DNA of 39,987 bases from an uncultured Acidimicrobiales bacterium (lineage in GTDB: Bacteria > Actinomycetota > Acidimicrobiia > Acidimicrobiales > CADCTF01), in the NCBI GenBank assembly GCA_902805655.1, contig CADCTF010000150.1:1-39987 (forward strand). The letters are read 5' to 3'. The position numbers and the translations under genes are program-made. Shown piece after piece: positions 1-8,078 of this stretch; position 1 is the first letter of the stretch, and each line of letters opens with the position of its first letter. A model generated the notes under the pieces. It saw nothing but the letters and a program-made list of their open reading frames with translations. It had not been told where the DNA came from and did no database searches.

Positions 1-2063
1 CGGCCTCGCCCGGCACGCAGCGCGCCCTCCACGATGGCCTCGCGCCCCCCACCCCACCCGCTGCCCCAGCTCGACGAGCCGGCGCCGCTGCGGTCGCGGT
101 GGCGTGGCCGCCGGCCGCCCTCGGCCAGGTGCACGAGCTCTTCGGGGATCTCCTTGAGGAACCGGCTCGGCGGGTTGTACTGCGTCGACCCCCACAGGGT
201 CCGGCACCAGGCGTTGGTCAGGTAGAGCCGCTCGCGTGCCCGCGTGATGCCGACGTAGCAGAGGCGCCGCTCCTCCTCGAGCTCGTCCGGCTCACCCAGC
301 GAGCGCAGGTGCGGGAAGACGCCGTCCTCCATGCCGATGAGGAACACGGCGGGGAACTCGAGGCCCTTGGCCGTGTGCAGCGTCATCAGGGTGACCGACG
401 ACTCGTCGGGGTCGGCTTCGTCCACGTCGGCCACCAGGCTGACGTCCTCCAGGAACTGGTCGACGGCCTCGTACTGGCGGGCCTGGCCGATGAGCTCGGC
501 GATGTTCTCGAGCCGCCCGGCGGACTCGACCGTGCGCTCGGCCTCGAGCTCGGCGATGTAGTGGGTGCGCTCGGCGACCAGCTCGAGCAGCGTGCCCGGG
601 CTGACGCCGTCGCCCGCGGCAGCCCGCAGATCGGCCAGGAGAGCGTCGAACTGGCGCAGCCCGGTGGCCGCCTTGCCGGTGACCCCCGCCTCCTCGGCAT
701 GGCTCACGGCGTCGCCGAAGGGACGGCCCCGGCTGGCCGCCCAGTTCTCCAGTCGCCCGAGCGACGTGTCGCCCACGCCGCGCTTCGGCACGTTGACGAC
801 GCGCTTCATGCTCACCTCGTCGGCGGGGTTCACCACCGCTCGCAGGTAGGCCAGTAGGTCCTTGATCTCCCGGCGGTCGTAGAACCGGGTGCCCCCCACC
901 ACCTTGTAGGGGATGCTGCGGCGGGCCAGCTCTTCCTCCAGCACCCGGCTCTGGGCGTTGGTGCGGTAGAAGACGGCGATGTCGCCCCAGCGGTAGTGCT
1001 CGTCGTCGTGCAGGCGGCCCATCTCGTGCACCGCCCACAGCGCCTCGTCGTGCTCGTCCTCGGCGTGGTAGCGGTTGATCAGCTCACCGCCGATCTGCTC
1101 GGTCCACAGCGCCTTGGGCTTGCGCATGGCGTTGTTGGCGATCACCGCGTTGGCCGCGTCGAGGATGGTCTGGGTCGACCGGTAGTTCTGCTCGAGCACG
1201 ACGGTGTGGGCGTCCGGAAAGGCGTTCTCGAACTCGAGGATGTTGCGGATGTCGGCGCCTCGGAAGCGGTACACCGACTGGTCGCTGTCTCCCACCACGC
1301 AGACGTTGCGATGGTCACGGGCCAGGAGGATGACCATCTCGTTCTGGGCGGCGTTCGTGTCCTGGTACTCGTCCACCAGCAGGTGCTTGAAGCGGGTCTG
1401 GTAGTGCAGGAGCACCTCGGGGCACTGCCGGAACAGCTCGACCGTCTGCACCAGGAGGTCGTCGAAGTCCATGGCGTTGGCCGCCCGCAGGCGAGCCTGG
1501 TACTCCCGGTACACGTCGCCGATGCGCCGCTCGTAGATGGTGCGGGCCCGCTCGGCGTAGGCGTCGACCGACACCAGGTCGTTCTTGGCGCCGCTGATGA
1601 TGGCGTGCACCGATCGGGGCGGGAACTTCTTGGCGTCGATGTTGAGGTCGCGCAGGATGTACCCGGTGAGGCGAACGGCATCAGCCTGGTCGTAGATGGT
1701 GAAGCTGGACGAGTAGCCGAGGTGGTGCCCGTCGCGCCGGAGGATGCGGACACAGGCCGAGTGGAAGGTCGACACCCACATCTTCTGGGCCACCGGCCCC
1801 ACGAGCGCACCCACACGGTGCTTCATCTCGTCGGCCGCCTTGTTGGTGAAGGTGATGGCCAGGATCTCGAACGGTGAGATGCCCCGCTCACCGATGAGGT
1901 GGGCGATGCGGCTGGTCAGGACCTTGGTCTTCCCCGACCCGGCGCCGGCGATGATCAGCAGCGGGCCGGCGTCGTGGGCCACGGCTTCGCGCTGCACCGG
2001 GTTGAGCCCGGCCAGCACGTCGTCGAAGGGGCCCGAGGGCGGGACGTGCACCGGTGCGACCAC
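1..2063 (-). CDS. pcrA: ATP-dependent DNA helicase PcrA/UvrD (partial, 3' end beyond window)
   Basis: Superfamily 1A 3'-5' helicase that unwinds DNA in repair and removes stalled complexes. About 687 residues are visible; the C-terminus runs past position 1, so no stop codon is seen. Motifs in order: Walker A AGAGSGKTKVLT near the N-terminus, motif Ia AITFTNKAADEM, Walker B LVDEYQDTN, motif III VVGDSDQSVYRFRG, motif IV LEQNYRST, motif V TLHTAKGLEFPAVFL and motif VI YVGITRARERLYL. The visible end is a Gly/Arg/Ser-rich linker, as found in PcrA before its C-terminal Tudor-like domain. An in-frame TAG at 2073-2075 limits the start to GTG 2063 or GTG 2051. GTG 2063 is preferred because the hexamer TAGTTT ends six bases upstream, which fits a leaderless message. 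It diverges from the esterase at 2146. UvrD and PcrA cannot be told apart here; PcrA is the usual actinobacterial name. Confidence 0.95.
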   Translation of the reverse strand, partial: MVAPVHVPPSGPFDDVLAGLNPVQREAVAHDAGPLLIIAGAGSGKTKVLTSRIAHLIGERGISPFEILAITFTNKAADEMKHRVGALVGPVAQKMWVSTFHSACVRILRRDGHHLGYSSSFTIYDQADAVRLTGYILRDLNIDAKKFPPRSVHAIISGAKNDLVSVDAYAERARTIYERRIGDVYREYQARLRAANAMDFDDLLVQTVELFRQCPEVLLHYQTRFKHLLVDEYQDTNAAQNEMVILLARDHRNVCVVGDSDQSVYRFRGADIRNILEFENAFPDAHTVVLEQNYRSTQTILDAANAVIANNAMRKPKALWTEQIGGELINRYHAEDEHDEALWAVHEMGRLHDDEHYRWGDIAVFYRTNAQSRVLEEELARRSIPYKVVGGTRFYDRREIKDLLAYLRAVVNPADEVSMKRVVNVPKRGVGDTSLGRLENWAASRGRPFGDAVSHAEEAGVTGKAATGLRQFDALLADLRAAAGDGVSPGTLLELVAERTHYIAELEAERTVESAGRLENIAELIGQARQYEAVDQFLEDVSLVADVDEADPDESSVTLMTLHTAKGLEFPAVFLIGMEDGVFPHLRSLGEPDELEEERRLCYVGITRARERLYLTNAWCRTLWGSTQYNPPSRFLKEIPEELVHLAEGGRRPRHRDRSGAGSSSWGSGWGGGREAIVEGALRAGRG

Positions 2064-2069
2064 CCCTCC

Positions 2070-2075
2070 AAACTA
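2070..2075 (-). promoter_or_regulatory. Putative -10 box (TAGTTT) for pcrA
   Basis: The minus strand reads TAGTTT, matching the actinobacterial TANNNT -10 pattern. It lies six bases before GTG 2063, so transcription would begin at or next to the start codon. No convincing -35 is visible. Position-based inference only. Confidence 0.35.
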
Positions 2076-2119
2076 CAGGCTTCGGATTTGCCCGGACGGG
2101 TGGGCGAATGCCCGGCCGC

Positions 2120-2125
2120 TATCGT
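2120..2125 (+). promoter_or_regulatory. Putative -10 box (TATCGT) for the esterase
   Basis: TATCGT fits TANNNT and lies nine bases before GTG 2135 and 20 bases before the esterase ATG at 2146. No -35 match is seen. GTG 2135 opens a four-codon frame whose TGA overlaps the esterase ATG as ATGA. Confidence 0.25.
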
Positions 2126-2145
2126 CACCTCCCCGTGACGACCCG

Positions 2146-2778
2146 ATGACGCTGAACAACATCGTGCTCGGCGGCGACTCGCCGGAGCGGCTGCTGCTCC
2201 TGGTGCACGGCCTGGGCGCCGACGAGCGCGACCTGGCAGGGGTGGTGCCTTACCTCGACCCCGACGCCCGCTTCCTCACCGTCCTCCCCCAGGGCCCGTA
2301 CCAAGCCCCGCCGGGCTACGCCTGGTTCTCGTTCGGTGCGGGGGACAATGGGTTCCCCGAGTCCCTCGCCGCCCTGGACGAGCTGGTCGACGCGGCGTGC
2401 GCCGAGTACGGCCTGGCTCGGAACCAAGCGGTGATCGCCGGCTTCAGCCAGGGGGCCGGCATGGCGCTGGCCCTCGGGTACGGACCGAGCGCGTCGGTGC
2501 GCCCCGCCGGCGTGCTGGCCATGAGCGGCTTCCAGCCCCGGGGTGTCGACCTCGCCGCCGATGAGGGCGTCACCTACCCCGCCGCCCTGGTGCAGCACGG
2601 GCGGCTCGACCCGGTCGTGCCTCCCGTGCGGGGGAACCTGGTGGCCGAGCTGCTCGCCGAGCGTGGCGTTCCGACGGTGTTCCGGGAGTACCCCATGCAG
2701 CACGAGCTGACGCTGGAGTCGCTCGCCGACGCGCGCGCCTGGCTCGAGAAGATCGTGGACGGCGACCGCCCCACCTAG
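2146..2778 (+). CDS. Alpha/beta-hydrolase, phospholipase/carboxylesterase type
   Basis: A 210-residue serine hydrolase of the short carboxylesterase/phospholipase family (acyl-protein thioesterase-like fold), probably cytosolic since no signal peptide is visible. The nucleophile elbow is GFSQGAGM (Gly-X-Ser-X-Gly). The acid is probably the Asp of HGRLDPVV and the base the His of MQHELT close to the C-terminus. The oxyanion loop VHGLGADERDL is also present. The natural substrate cannot be read from sequence. ATG 2146 gives the family's usual N-terminus; the open frame continues upstream to 1744, but that part is antisense to pcrA and is not used. The TAG stop (2776-2778) interlocks with the zapE TAG on the other strand through a shared CTAG, so the two genes meet tail to tail with no terminator between them. 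Confidence 0.88.
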   Translation: MTLNNIVLGGDSPERLLLLVHGLGADERDLAGVVPYLDPDARFLTVLPQGPYQAPPGYAWFSFGAGDNGFPESLAALDELVDAACAEYGLARNQAVIAGFSQGAGMALALGYGPSASVRPAGVLAMSGFQPRGVDLAADEGVTYPAALVQHGRLDPVVPPVRGNLVAELLAERGVPTVFREYPMQHELTLESLADARAWLEKIVDGDRPT

Positions 2779-3815
2779 GCCCGGCGGTCCGCCTCGGCGA
2801 GCATGGCGGACAGGCGGCTCTCGCAGCGTCCGTACTTCTTGCGGAAGCCGCCGTGCCGGTACGACTCCGGGAAGACCTCGGTGACCGCGCACCCGGTGGC
2901 GCCGAAGGTGACCTCAGCGTCGTAGAGCTCGTCCACCAGCTGCACGAAGAGCAGCGCGCTCCCCTGGTTCTCGATGGGGTGCATCCCGGTGAGCAGCACC
3001 GTCTCGGCACCGTCGAGCAGCGCCCCGAACTGCACGGGGTGCACGCGTCGGAGGTGCGCAAGGAGATCCGGGAAGGCGTCGAGCGTCACCCCGTTCGGGG
3101 AGGTGCCGGCCAGGCGCTGCACCGCACCCTCGTCGAGAGCCTTGGTGCGAGCAGGGCGGGACGCGGCCCGGAAGTCGGGCCCGTCGATGCGCAGGGCGTC
3201 GAAGTGCTCTGAGATGGCGGCGATCTCGCGGCGGAAGTCCTCGGCGTTGAACCGGCCCTCCCCGAGCCGCTCGGGGATGGAGTTCGAGGTGGTGGCCACC
3301 TTCACCCCCTCGGGGATGATCGCCCGCAGGAACGTCACGGTCAGCAGGGTGTTGGCCACGTCGTCGAGCTCGAACTCGTCGATGCAGAGCACGCGGTAGC
3401 CGGCGAAGGTGCGCACCGCCTCGGCCATGCCCAAGAACCCGATGACGGCGGTGAGGGCCTCGAAGGTGACGTACGCCTTCGGCGGGGGGGCGGCGTGCCA
3501 CAGCGACGCCAACAGGTGCGTCTTGCCCACGCCGAAGCCGCCGTCGAGGTACCGACCCGGCCTGGTGCTCGCCTCCGCCGGGGGCGCGGCCCTACGACGG
3601 AAGATCCCCCACCCGCCGGTCGACGGGGCGGGGGCGACGACTGAAGCGGCGAACCGCTCGAGCTCACCGAGCGCCTCGGCCTGGGACGGGTGCTCCCGGT
3701 TGGGTACGAAGGTCTCGAAGCGCACCTCCGCGAAGCGGGCCGGCGGGGAGAACCGGGCCGCCAGCTCGCCGGCGGACAGCCTGGGGTTGCGGTCGACCAG
3801 GCGCTCGGGCGCCAT
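2775..3815 (-). CDS. zapE: ZapE/AFG1-like cell division ATPase
   Basis: AFG1-like AAA-type P-loop ATPase of 346 residues; in Escherichia coli ZapE associates with the divisome and destabilises FtsZ under stress. Walker A is GGFGVGKTH (residues 92-100, Lys98) and Walker B is VLCIDEFELDD (Asp146-Glu147), followed by a sensor-like segment VATTSNSIPERLGEGRF. Length fits the family (about 340-390). The start is ATG 3815, whose A is shared with the TGA of the 48-residue ORF (TGATG); a TTG one codon upstream is less likely. It is the last gene of the guaB3-guaA-small ORF-zapE unit. Its stop overlaps the esterase stop on the opposite strand. Confidence 0.9.
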   Translation of the reverse strand: MAPERLVDRNPRLSAGELAARFSPPARFAEVRFETFVPNREHPSQAEALGELERFAASVVAPAPSTGGWGIFRRRAAPPAEASTRPGRYLDGGFGVGKTHLLASLWHAAPPPKAYVTFEALTAVIGFLGMAEAVRTFAGYRVLCIDEFELDDVANTLLTVTFLRAIIPEGVKVATTSNSIPERLGEGRFNAEDFRREIAAISEHFDALRIDGPDFRAASRPARTKALDEGAVQRLAGTSPNGVTLDAFPDLLAHLRRVHPVQFGALLDGAETVLLTGMHPIENQGSALLFVQLVDELYDAEVTFGATGCAVTEVFPESYRHGGFRKKYGRCESRLSAMLAEADRRA

Positions 3816-3961
3816 CAACCCTTCAGCGCGGCGGCGATCTCCTGGGCGCTGGCGCCCTGCTCGCGCAGCTGCTCGACGAGGGCCTTGAGCCGGGTCTGCA
3901 GCTGGTCGATCTCCGCCTTGGTGGCCCGCAGCTGGGCCAGGAGCTCCTCGTCCACGGTCAT
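3815..3961 (-). CDS. Small coiled-coil protein (48 aa), coupled between guaA and zapE
   Basis: I do not recognise this gene as a named family. It encodes 48 residues beginning [15 protein letters not shown]. Hydrophobic residues recur every seven positions (Leu11, Ile18, Leu25, Leu32, with Leu7, Leu21, Leu28 at the partner positions), predicting an amphipathic, probably dimeric coiled coil. A short second helix follows (about 38-47, AQEIAAALKG). Its ATG shares a base with the guaA TGA and its TGA shares a base with the zapE ATG, both as TGATG, so the three genes appear translationally coupled. That arrangement, and codon use like its neighbours, argue for a real gene despite its size. Function is unknown; a partner or adaptor role towards zapE or guaA would be guesswork. 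Confidence 0.7.
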   Translation of the reverse strand: MTVDEELLAQLRATKAEIDQLQTRLKALVEQLREQGASAQEIAAALKG

Positions 3962-5562
3962 CACTCCCACTCGATCGTGCCCGGGGGCTTGCTGGTGATG
4001 TCGAGGGCGACGCGGTTGACGCCCTGCACCTCGTTGATGATGCGGCTCGACAAGCGCTCGAGCAGCTCGTACGGCAGCCGGGCCCAGTCAGCGGTCATGG
4101 CGTCGTCGGAGGTGACGGCCCGGATGACGATCGGGTACGCGTAGGTGCGTTCGTCACCCTGCACGCCCACCGTGCGAACCGCCGGCAGCACGGCGAAGGA
4201 CTGCCACAGCTCGCGGTAGAGGCCGGCCCGCTTGATCTCCTCGGTGACGATGGCGTCCGCCGCACGCAGGATCTCCACCCGCTCGGGCGTGATGGTGCCG
4301 ACGATGCGCACGGCCAGGCCGGGTCCGGGGAAGGGCTGGCGCCAGACGATCTCCTCGGGCAGGCCGAGCTGCTCGCCCAGCGCCCGCACCTCGTCCTTGA
4401 ACAGGGCCCGCAGCGGCTCCACCAGCTCGAAGTGCAGGCCCTCGGGGAAGGCGATGAGGTTGTGGTGGCTCTTGATCATGGAGGACGGATCCGAGTGGCT
4501 GCCCGACTCCACCACGTCCGGGTACAGGGTGCCCTGCACGAGGAAGCGGGCGTCACCGTGGTCGGCGGCGACCTCGGAGAAGACCCGCCAGAACGTCTCG
4601 CCGATGATGGTGCGCTTGCGCTCGGGCTCGACGATGTCGTTCAGCGCTTCCAGGAACCGGTCGGCCGCCTTGACGTGCACGAGGTCCATGTTGAACTGGC
4701 GGCGGAACGTCTCCTCGACCTGCTCGCTCTCACCCTCGCGCATCAGCCCGATGTCGACGTACACGCAGGTGAGCTGGTCGCCGATGGCCTTGTGGACCAA
4801 GGCGGCCGCCACCGCCGAGTCGACGCCGCCGGAGAGGCCGCAGATGACCCGCTCGTCCCCGACCTGGGCGCGGATGGCCTCGACCGTCTGCTCGATGACG
4901 GAGGCCATCGTCCACGTCGGGCGGCACTCGCAGACCTCGTAGAGGAAGGCCTTGAGCAGCTCTTGGCCGCGAGGCGTGTGCACCACCTCCGGGTGGAACT
5001 GCACGCCGTAGATCGCCCGGTCGGCGTCCTCCAGGGCGGCCACGGCAACCTCGCCCGTCGTCGCGGTGGCGATGAAGCCCTCGGGCGGACGGACGATGGA
5101 GTCGAAGTGGCTCATCCAGACGTCCTGCTCGGACGGCAGATCGCCGAACAGCACGGAGCGGTTGGTCACCTGCATCTGCGTGCGGCCGTACTCACCCTTG
5201 CCGGTGCGGGCGACCTCTCCGCCGAGCTGCTGGGCCACGAGCTGGGCTCCGTAGCAGATACCGAGGATGGGGACCCCGGAGTCGTACACCGCGGCGTCGA
5301 GGCTGGGGGCGTGCTCGACGTGCACGGAGGCCGGCCCGCCGCTGAAGATGATGCCCTTGGGTCGGCGGGCCAGCATCTCGGAGATCGGCATGGTGTGGGG
5401 CACGATCTCGGAGTACACGTGAGCCTCACGCACCCGTCGGGCGATCAGCTGGGCGTACTGGGCCCCGAAGTCCACCACCAGCACGGTGTCGTACGTCGGG
5501 TCGTTGGCCGGCGCCTCCGGCGGGTGCGCCTCGACGGGGCTCTTGGTCTGGCCCGCGTCCAT
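3961..5562 (-). CDS. guaA: GMP synthase (glutamine-hydrolysing)
   Basis: Converts XMP to GMP using ATP and glutamine, the last step of guanine nucleotide synthesis. The 533-residue protein has a class I glutamine amidotransferase domain with Cys103 in GICYGAQL and His190/Glu192 in YGVQFHPEV. Next is the ATP pyrophosphatase domain with PP-loop [12 protein letters not shown] (about 241-252), and then the dimerisation domain ending KPPGTIEWE, the conserved C-terminus. A short N-terminal extension of about 20 residues precedes the [18 protein letters not shown] motif. ATG 5562 is chosen because it overlaps the guaB3 TGA as TGATG; the longer open frame upstream lies inside guaB3. It is coupled at both ends. 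Confidence 0.97.
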   Translation of the reverse strand: MDAGQTKSPVEAHPPEAPANDPTYDTVLVVDFGAQYAQLIARRVREAHVYSEIVPHTMPISEMLARRPKGIIFSGGPASVHVEHAPSLDAAVYDSGVPILGICYGAQLVAQQLGGEVARTGKGEYGRTQMQVTNRSVLFGDLPSEQDVWMSHFDSIVRPPEGFIATATTGEVAVAALEDADRAIYGVQFHPEVVHTPRGQELLKAFLYEVCECRPTWTMASVIEQTVEAIRAQVGDERVICGLSGGVDSAVAAALVHKAIGDQLTCVYVDIGLMREGESEQVEETFRRQFNMDLVHVKAADRFLEALNDIVEPERKRTIIGETFWRVFSEVAADHGDARFLVQGTLYPDVVESGSHSDPSSMIKSHHNLIAFPEGLHFELVEPLRALFKDEVRALGEQLGLPEEIVWRQPFPGPGLAVRIVGTITPERVEILRAADAIVTEEIKRAGLYRELWQSFAVLPAVRTVGVQGDERTYAYPIVIRAVTSDDAMTADWARLPYELLERLSSRIINEVQGVNRVALDITSKPPGTIEWE

Positions 5563-6725
5563 CAGCTGCCCATGCCGATGCCCTGCGAACGTTGCAGCGC
5601 CTTGCCCTCGGTCTGCAGAGCCGGTGCGACCATGACCTCGGCCTTCTGGAAGTCCTTCACCGTCTCGTAGCCGCACGTGGCCATGGACGTGCGCAGCGCG
5701 CCCATCAGGTTGAGGCGGCCGTCGTTCTCGTGGGCCGGGCCGGTGAGGATCTCCTGCACGGTGCCCAACCGGCCGACCTCGATGCGAGCGCCGCGGGGCA
5801 GCGTCGGGTGGAACGTGGCCATGCCCCAGTGGTAGCCGCGGCCCGGCGCCTCGTGGGCGGCGGCGAGCGGCGATCCGATCATCACCGCGTCAGCACCGCA
5901 GGCGATGGCCTTGGCGATGTCGCCTCCGCGGCTCATGCCGCCGTCGGCGATGACGTGGACGTAGACGCCGGTCTCGTCCAGGTGGCGCATCCGGGCACCT
6001 GCGGCATCGGCGATGGCGGTGGCCTGCGGCACGCCCAACCCCAGCACGCCGCGGGTGGTGCAGGCGTTGCCCGGGCCGACGCCGACGAGGATGCCGACCG
6101 CCCCGGTGCGCATGAGGTGCAGGGCCGGCCGATAGCTGGCGCAGCCGCCGACGATGACGGGGATCTCGAACTCGCGGATGAACTTCTTGAGGTTGAGCGG
6201 CTCGGCCGTCTTGGAGACGTGCTCGGCGCTCACCACGGTGCCCTGCACCACGAACAGGTCGAGGTCGGCCTCCACCACCGCCTTGGCGTACTGCTCCACC
6301 CTCTGGGGCGTCAGCGAGGCACAAGCGGTGACGCCGGCTTCCTTGATCTCGCGGATGCGCTGCGTGATCAGCTCGGCCTTGATGGGCTCGGCGTAGATCT
6401 GCTGCATCCGGGACGTCGCCTTCGCGTGGTCGAGGGTCGCGATCTCTTCGAACAGGGGCTCCGGGTCGTCGTAGCGCGTCCAGAGGCCTTCGAGGTTGAG
6501 CACCCCGACACCACCCAGCTTGCCGATCTCGATGGCCGTGGCCGGGCTGGTGACGCCGTCCATCGCGGCGGCCATGAGCGGCAGGTCGAAGTGGTACGCA
6601 TCGAGCTCCCAGGAGATGTCGACGTCCTCGGGGTCGCGCGTGCGCCGGCTGGGGACGATGGCGATGTCGTCGAACCCGTAGGCCTGCCGCGCCGACTTGC
6701 CGATGCCGATCTCGACCTCAGGCAC
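5562..6725 (-). CDS. guaB3: GuaB3 family IMP dehydrogenase-related protein
   Basis: IMPDH/GMPR-type TIM-barrel protein of 387 residues. It lacks the CBS-pair insertion of full GuaB (usually about 490-500 residues), which identifies the GuaB3 class known in Actinobacteria and cyanobacteria. Visible landmarks are [13 protein letters not shown] near the N-terminus, the nucleotide/phosphate-binding segment [16 protein letters not shown] containing the loop cysteine, and [16 protein letters not shown]. It starts at GTG 6725 behind an AGGGG Shine-Dalgarno seven bases upstream. Its stop overlaps the guaA start. Placement immediately before guaA supports a purine role, either IMP oxidation to XMP or a related oxidoreduction. 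The activity of GuaB3 enzymes seems to vary between lineages, so the reaction is left open. No full-length guaB is in the window. Confidence 0.9.
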   Translation of the reverse strand: MPEVEIGIGKSARQAYGFDDIAIVPSRRTRDPEDVDISWELDAYHFDLPLMAAAMDGVTSPATAIEIGKLGGVGVLNLEGLWTRYDDPEPLFEEIATLDHAKATSRMQQIYAEPIKAELITQRIREIKEAGVTACASLTPQRVEQYAKAVVEADLDLFVVQGTVVSAEHVSKTAEPLNLKKFIREFEIPVIVGGCASYRPALHLMRTGAVGILVGVGPGNACTTRGVLGLGVPQATAIADAAGARMRHLDETGVYVHVIADGGMSRGGDIAKAIACGADAVMIGSPLAAAHEAPGRGYHWGMATFHPTLPRGARIEVGRLGTVQEILTGPAHENDGRLNLMGALRTSMATCGYETVKDFQKAEVMVAPALQTEGKALQRSQGIGMGS

Positions 6726-6764
6726 TCGACTTCCCCTCTTCTGCGCTCGTTGCGGAAACCTCTC

Positions 6765-6770
6765 ATCTTA
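6765..6770 (-). promoter_or_regulatory. Putative -10 box (TAAGAT) for the guaB3-guaA-zapE unit
   Basis: The minus strand reads TAAGAT, a TANNNT match, in the 56-base gap between the DUF2752 stop and GTG 6725. It would give a leader of roughly 33 bases containing the Shine-Dalgarno. No clear -35 is seen. Confidence 0.4.
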
Positions 6771-6781
6771 GGCGATCGGCC

Positions 6782-7186
6782 TCACGTGCCCAGGTACGAG
6801 AACGGTGCCCACGGCAGGTTCCGCACGATCATGTACGCCACGGCGACGGCGATGGCCGCGGCCGGGAACCACTTGGCGAGGATCACGGAGGGCCAGCGGC
6901 CACGGGCCAGCCAGACCAGCCCGGCCACGAAGAGGGCCGGGAGCAGCACGACATACAGCGCGTTGAAGTCGAGGGCTGCGGAGATGTTGCCTCGCAGGAG
7001 CTGGGTGGTGGCTCGGGTGGCTCCACACAGCGGGCAGTCGAGTCCGGTCGTCACGCGGAGCGGGCAGGGCAGGGCCACCCCGATCCGCGACGGCTCGAGG
7101 AGCCCGATGACCGCGACGACTCCGCAACCGGCCGCCGTCAGTGCCAGGCGTGCCCGGGGCGACGCCAGGGTCACGGGCCCGCTCAT
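6782..7186 (-). CDS. DUF2752 family membrane protein
   Basis: A 134-residue protein with three likely membrane segments (about 12-30, 74-94 and 105-122). It carries the DUF2752 signature: a CP pair (Cys41), then TGLDCPLCGATRA with Cys51 and Cys54, then LLRGNISAALDFN. The family's function is not established; the paired cysteines sit at the end of the first membrane segment and could bind metal or be redox active (inference). Its ATG overlaps the stop of the Nudix gene by four bases (ATGA). It is the last gene of a three-gene unit with the Nudix enzyme and the 65-residue protein. Confidence 0.85.
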   Translation of the reverse strand: MSGPVTLASPRARLALTAAGCGVVAVIGLLEPSRIGVALPCPLRVTTGLDCPLCGATRATTQLLRGNISAALDFNALYVVLLPALFVAGLVWLARGRWPSVILAKWFPAAAIAVAVAYMIVRNLPWAPFSYLGT

Positions 7187-7863
7187 CCGGTCGAGTCGGG
7201 CGGGCTCGCCCGCGGCACGGTGACCAGGGTGAGCAGCTCGTGCAGCATCTTGGCGGTGGCGCCCCAGATGGTCTCGCCGTCGATCTCGAAGAAGTTGACC
7301 TCACGCTCCGTCTCACCCACGCCCCACACCTCCGAGTGGAAGACGTCGGCGGCCAGCAGGTCGTTGAGTGCGACGTCGAAGGCGCGGTCGACCTCGGCTG
7401 GGTTCGGCGTCAGCTCCGGGCGCGACGGGAGCACACCGACGAAGGGGTGGATGCCGGCTCCGCTCGAGACGGTGAACAGGCGGTTGAGACGGCCGATGAG
7501 CTCCACCGAGGGCGGGTCTATCCCGACCTCCTCCTCGGCCTCCCGCAGCGCGGCCTGCTCGTGGGTTTCGTCACCGTCGACCCGCCCGCCGGGGAACGCG
7601 ACTTGCCCGCTGTGCGAGCGAAGCCATGCAGTGCGTCGGGTCAGGATCACCCGGGCCCTGCCCTCCTCCTCGAACACGGGCACGAGCACGGCCGACTGAG
7701 GCCCGTGCTCGGTCTCCGGGATGGCCGGCAGCTCGACGCGACCTGACAGTGCCTCCCGGAGGTCGGGGATGGTGATGGGAGGAGCCAGCTCGTGGTTCCA
7801 ACCGTCCCACGGGGGCGGCCCACCGGGTCGGGCCGCGTCCGGCCTCGGTATGATCTGGCTCAC
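7183..7863 (-). CDS. Nudix hydrolase, CoA pyrophosphatase type
   Basis: Nudix enzyme of 226 residues. The motif HSGQVAFPGGRVDGDE (residues 84-99) contains the LRxHxGQVAFPGG signature of the NudL/PCD1 coenzyme A diphosphatase subgroup and leads into the Nudix box, which continues ALREAEEEVGI (105-115) with the metal-binding REAEEE core. By family it would cleave CoA or its derivatives to phosphopantetheine and 3',5'-ADP. Substrate choice within Nudix enzymes is hard to prove from sequence. The start overlaps the stop of the 65-residue ORF (ATGA) and the stop overlaps the DUF2752 start, so all three are coupled. Confidence 0.9.
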   Translation of the reverse strand: MSQIIPRPDAARPGGPPPWDGWNHELAPPITIPDLREALSGRVELPAIPETEHGPQSAVLVPVFEEEGRARVILTRRTAWLRSHSGQVAFPGGRVDGDETHEQAALREAEEEVGIDPPSVELIGRLNRLFTVSSGAGIHPFVGVLPSRPELTPNPAEVDRAFDVALNDLLAADVFHSEVWGVGETEREVNFFEIDGETIWGATAKMLHELLTLVTVPRASPPDSTG

Positions 7864-8057
7864 GCCGTGGGGCTCGGCTCCCCGAAGGCCTCGAGCTGCA
7901 CGGACAGCGTGGCCTCCAGGAGCTCTCGCATGCCCCCCGTCTTCAGGTTGGCCAGGGCCCGGCCGGGTGGCGTGTCACCCTTCTCCCACTCCATCCAGTA
8001 CGCGAGGAGCTTGGCCGGGTCGGGCGGGGGTCGGTCAGCGGGAGCGTTGGTGGACAT
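7860..8057 (-). CDS. Small hypothetical protein (65 aa), coupled to the Nudix gene
   Basis: I do not recognise this protein. It has 65 residues, no signal peptide, no membrane segment and no cysteine. After a Pro/Asp-rich start it has a Trp-containing, likely helical stretch (LLAYWMEWEKG, residues 17-27), a turn DTPPGRALANLKTGG, and a second helix MRELLEATLSVQLEAF. Its TGA lies within the ATGA that starts the Nudix gene, which supports it being translated. Eight bases before its ATG is TAACTT, a possible -10 box that would give a nearly leaderless message. As first gene of the unit it may act with the Nudix enzyme, but this is only inferred from position. Confidence 0.7.
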   Translation of the reverse strand: MSTNAPADRPPPDPAKLLAYWMEWEKGDTPPGRALANLKTGGMRELLEATLSVQLEAFGEPSPTA

Positions 8058-8065
8058 GATGATCC

Positions 8066-8071
8066 AAGTTA
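8066..8071 (-). promoter_or_regulatory. Putative -10 box (TAACTT) for the small ORF-Nudix-DUF2752 unit
   Basis: The minus strand reads TAACTT in the 21-base gap between the DUF2207 stop and ATG 8057. Eight bases separate it from the ATG and no Shine-Dalgarno precedes the gene, so a leaderless transcript is plausible. No -35 is recognisable. Confidence 0.35.
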
Positions 8072-8078
8072 CGTGCCA

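Noticed and set aside
1744-2145. Plus-strand open frame extending the esterase upstream by 134 codons
   Set aside because: It is antisense to the conserved start of pcrA; the esterase domain begins at ATG 2146, and the extra sequence has no family match.
5562-6725. Annotation as ordinary IMP dehydrogenase guaB
   Set aside because: The protein is about 100 residues too short and lacks the CBS pair, which is the GuaB3 layout.
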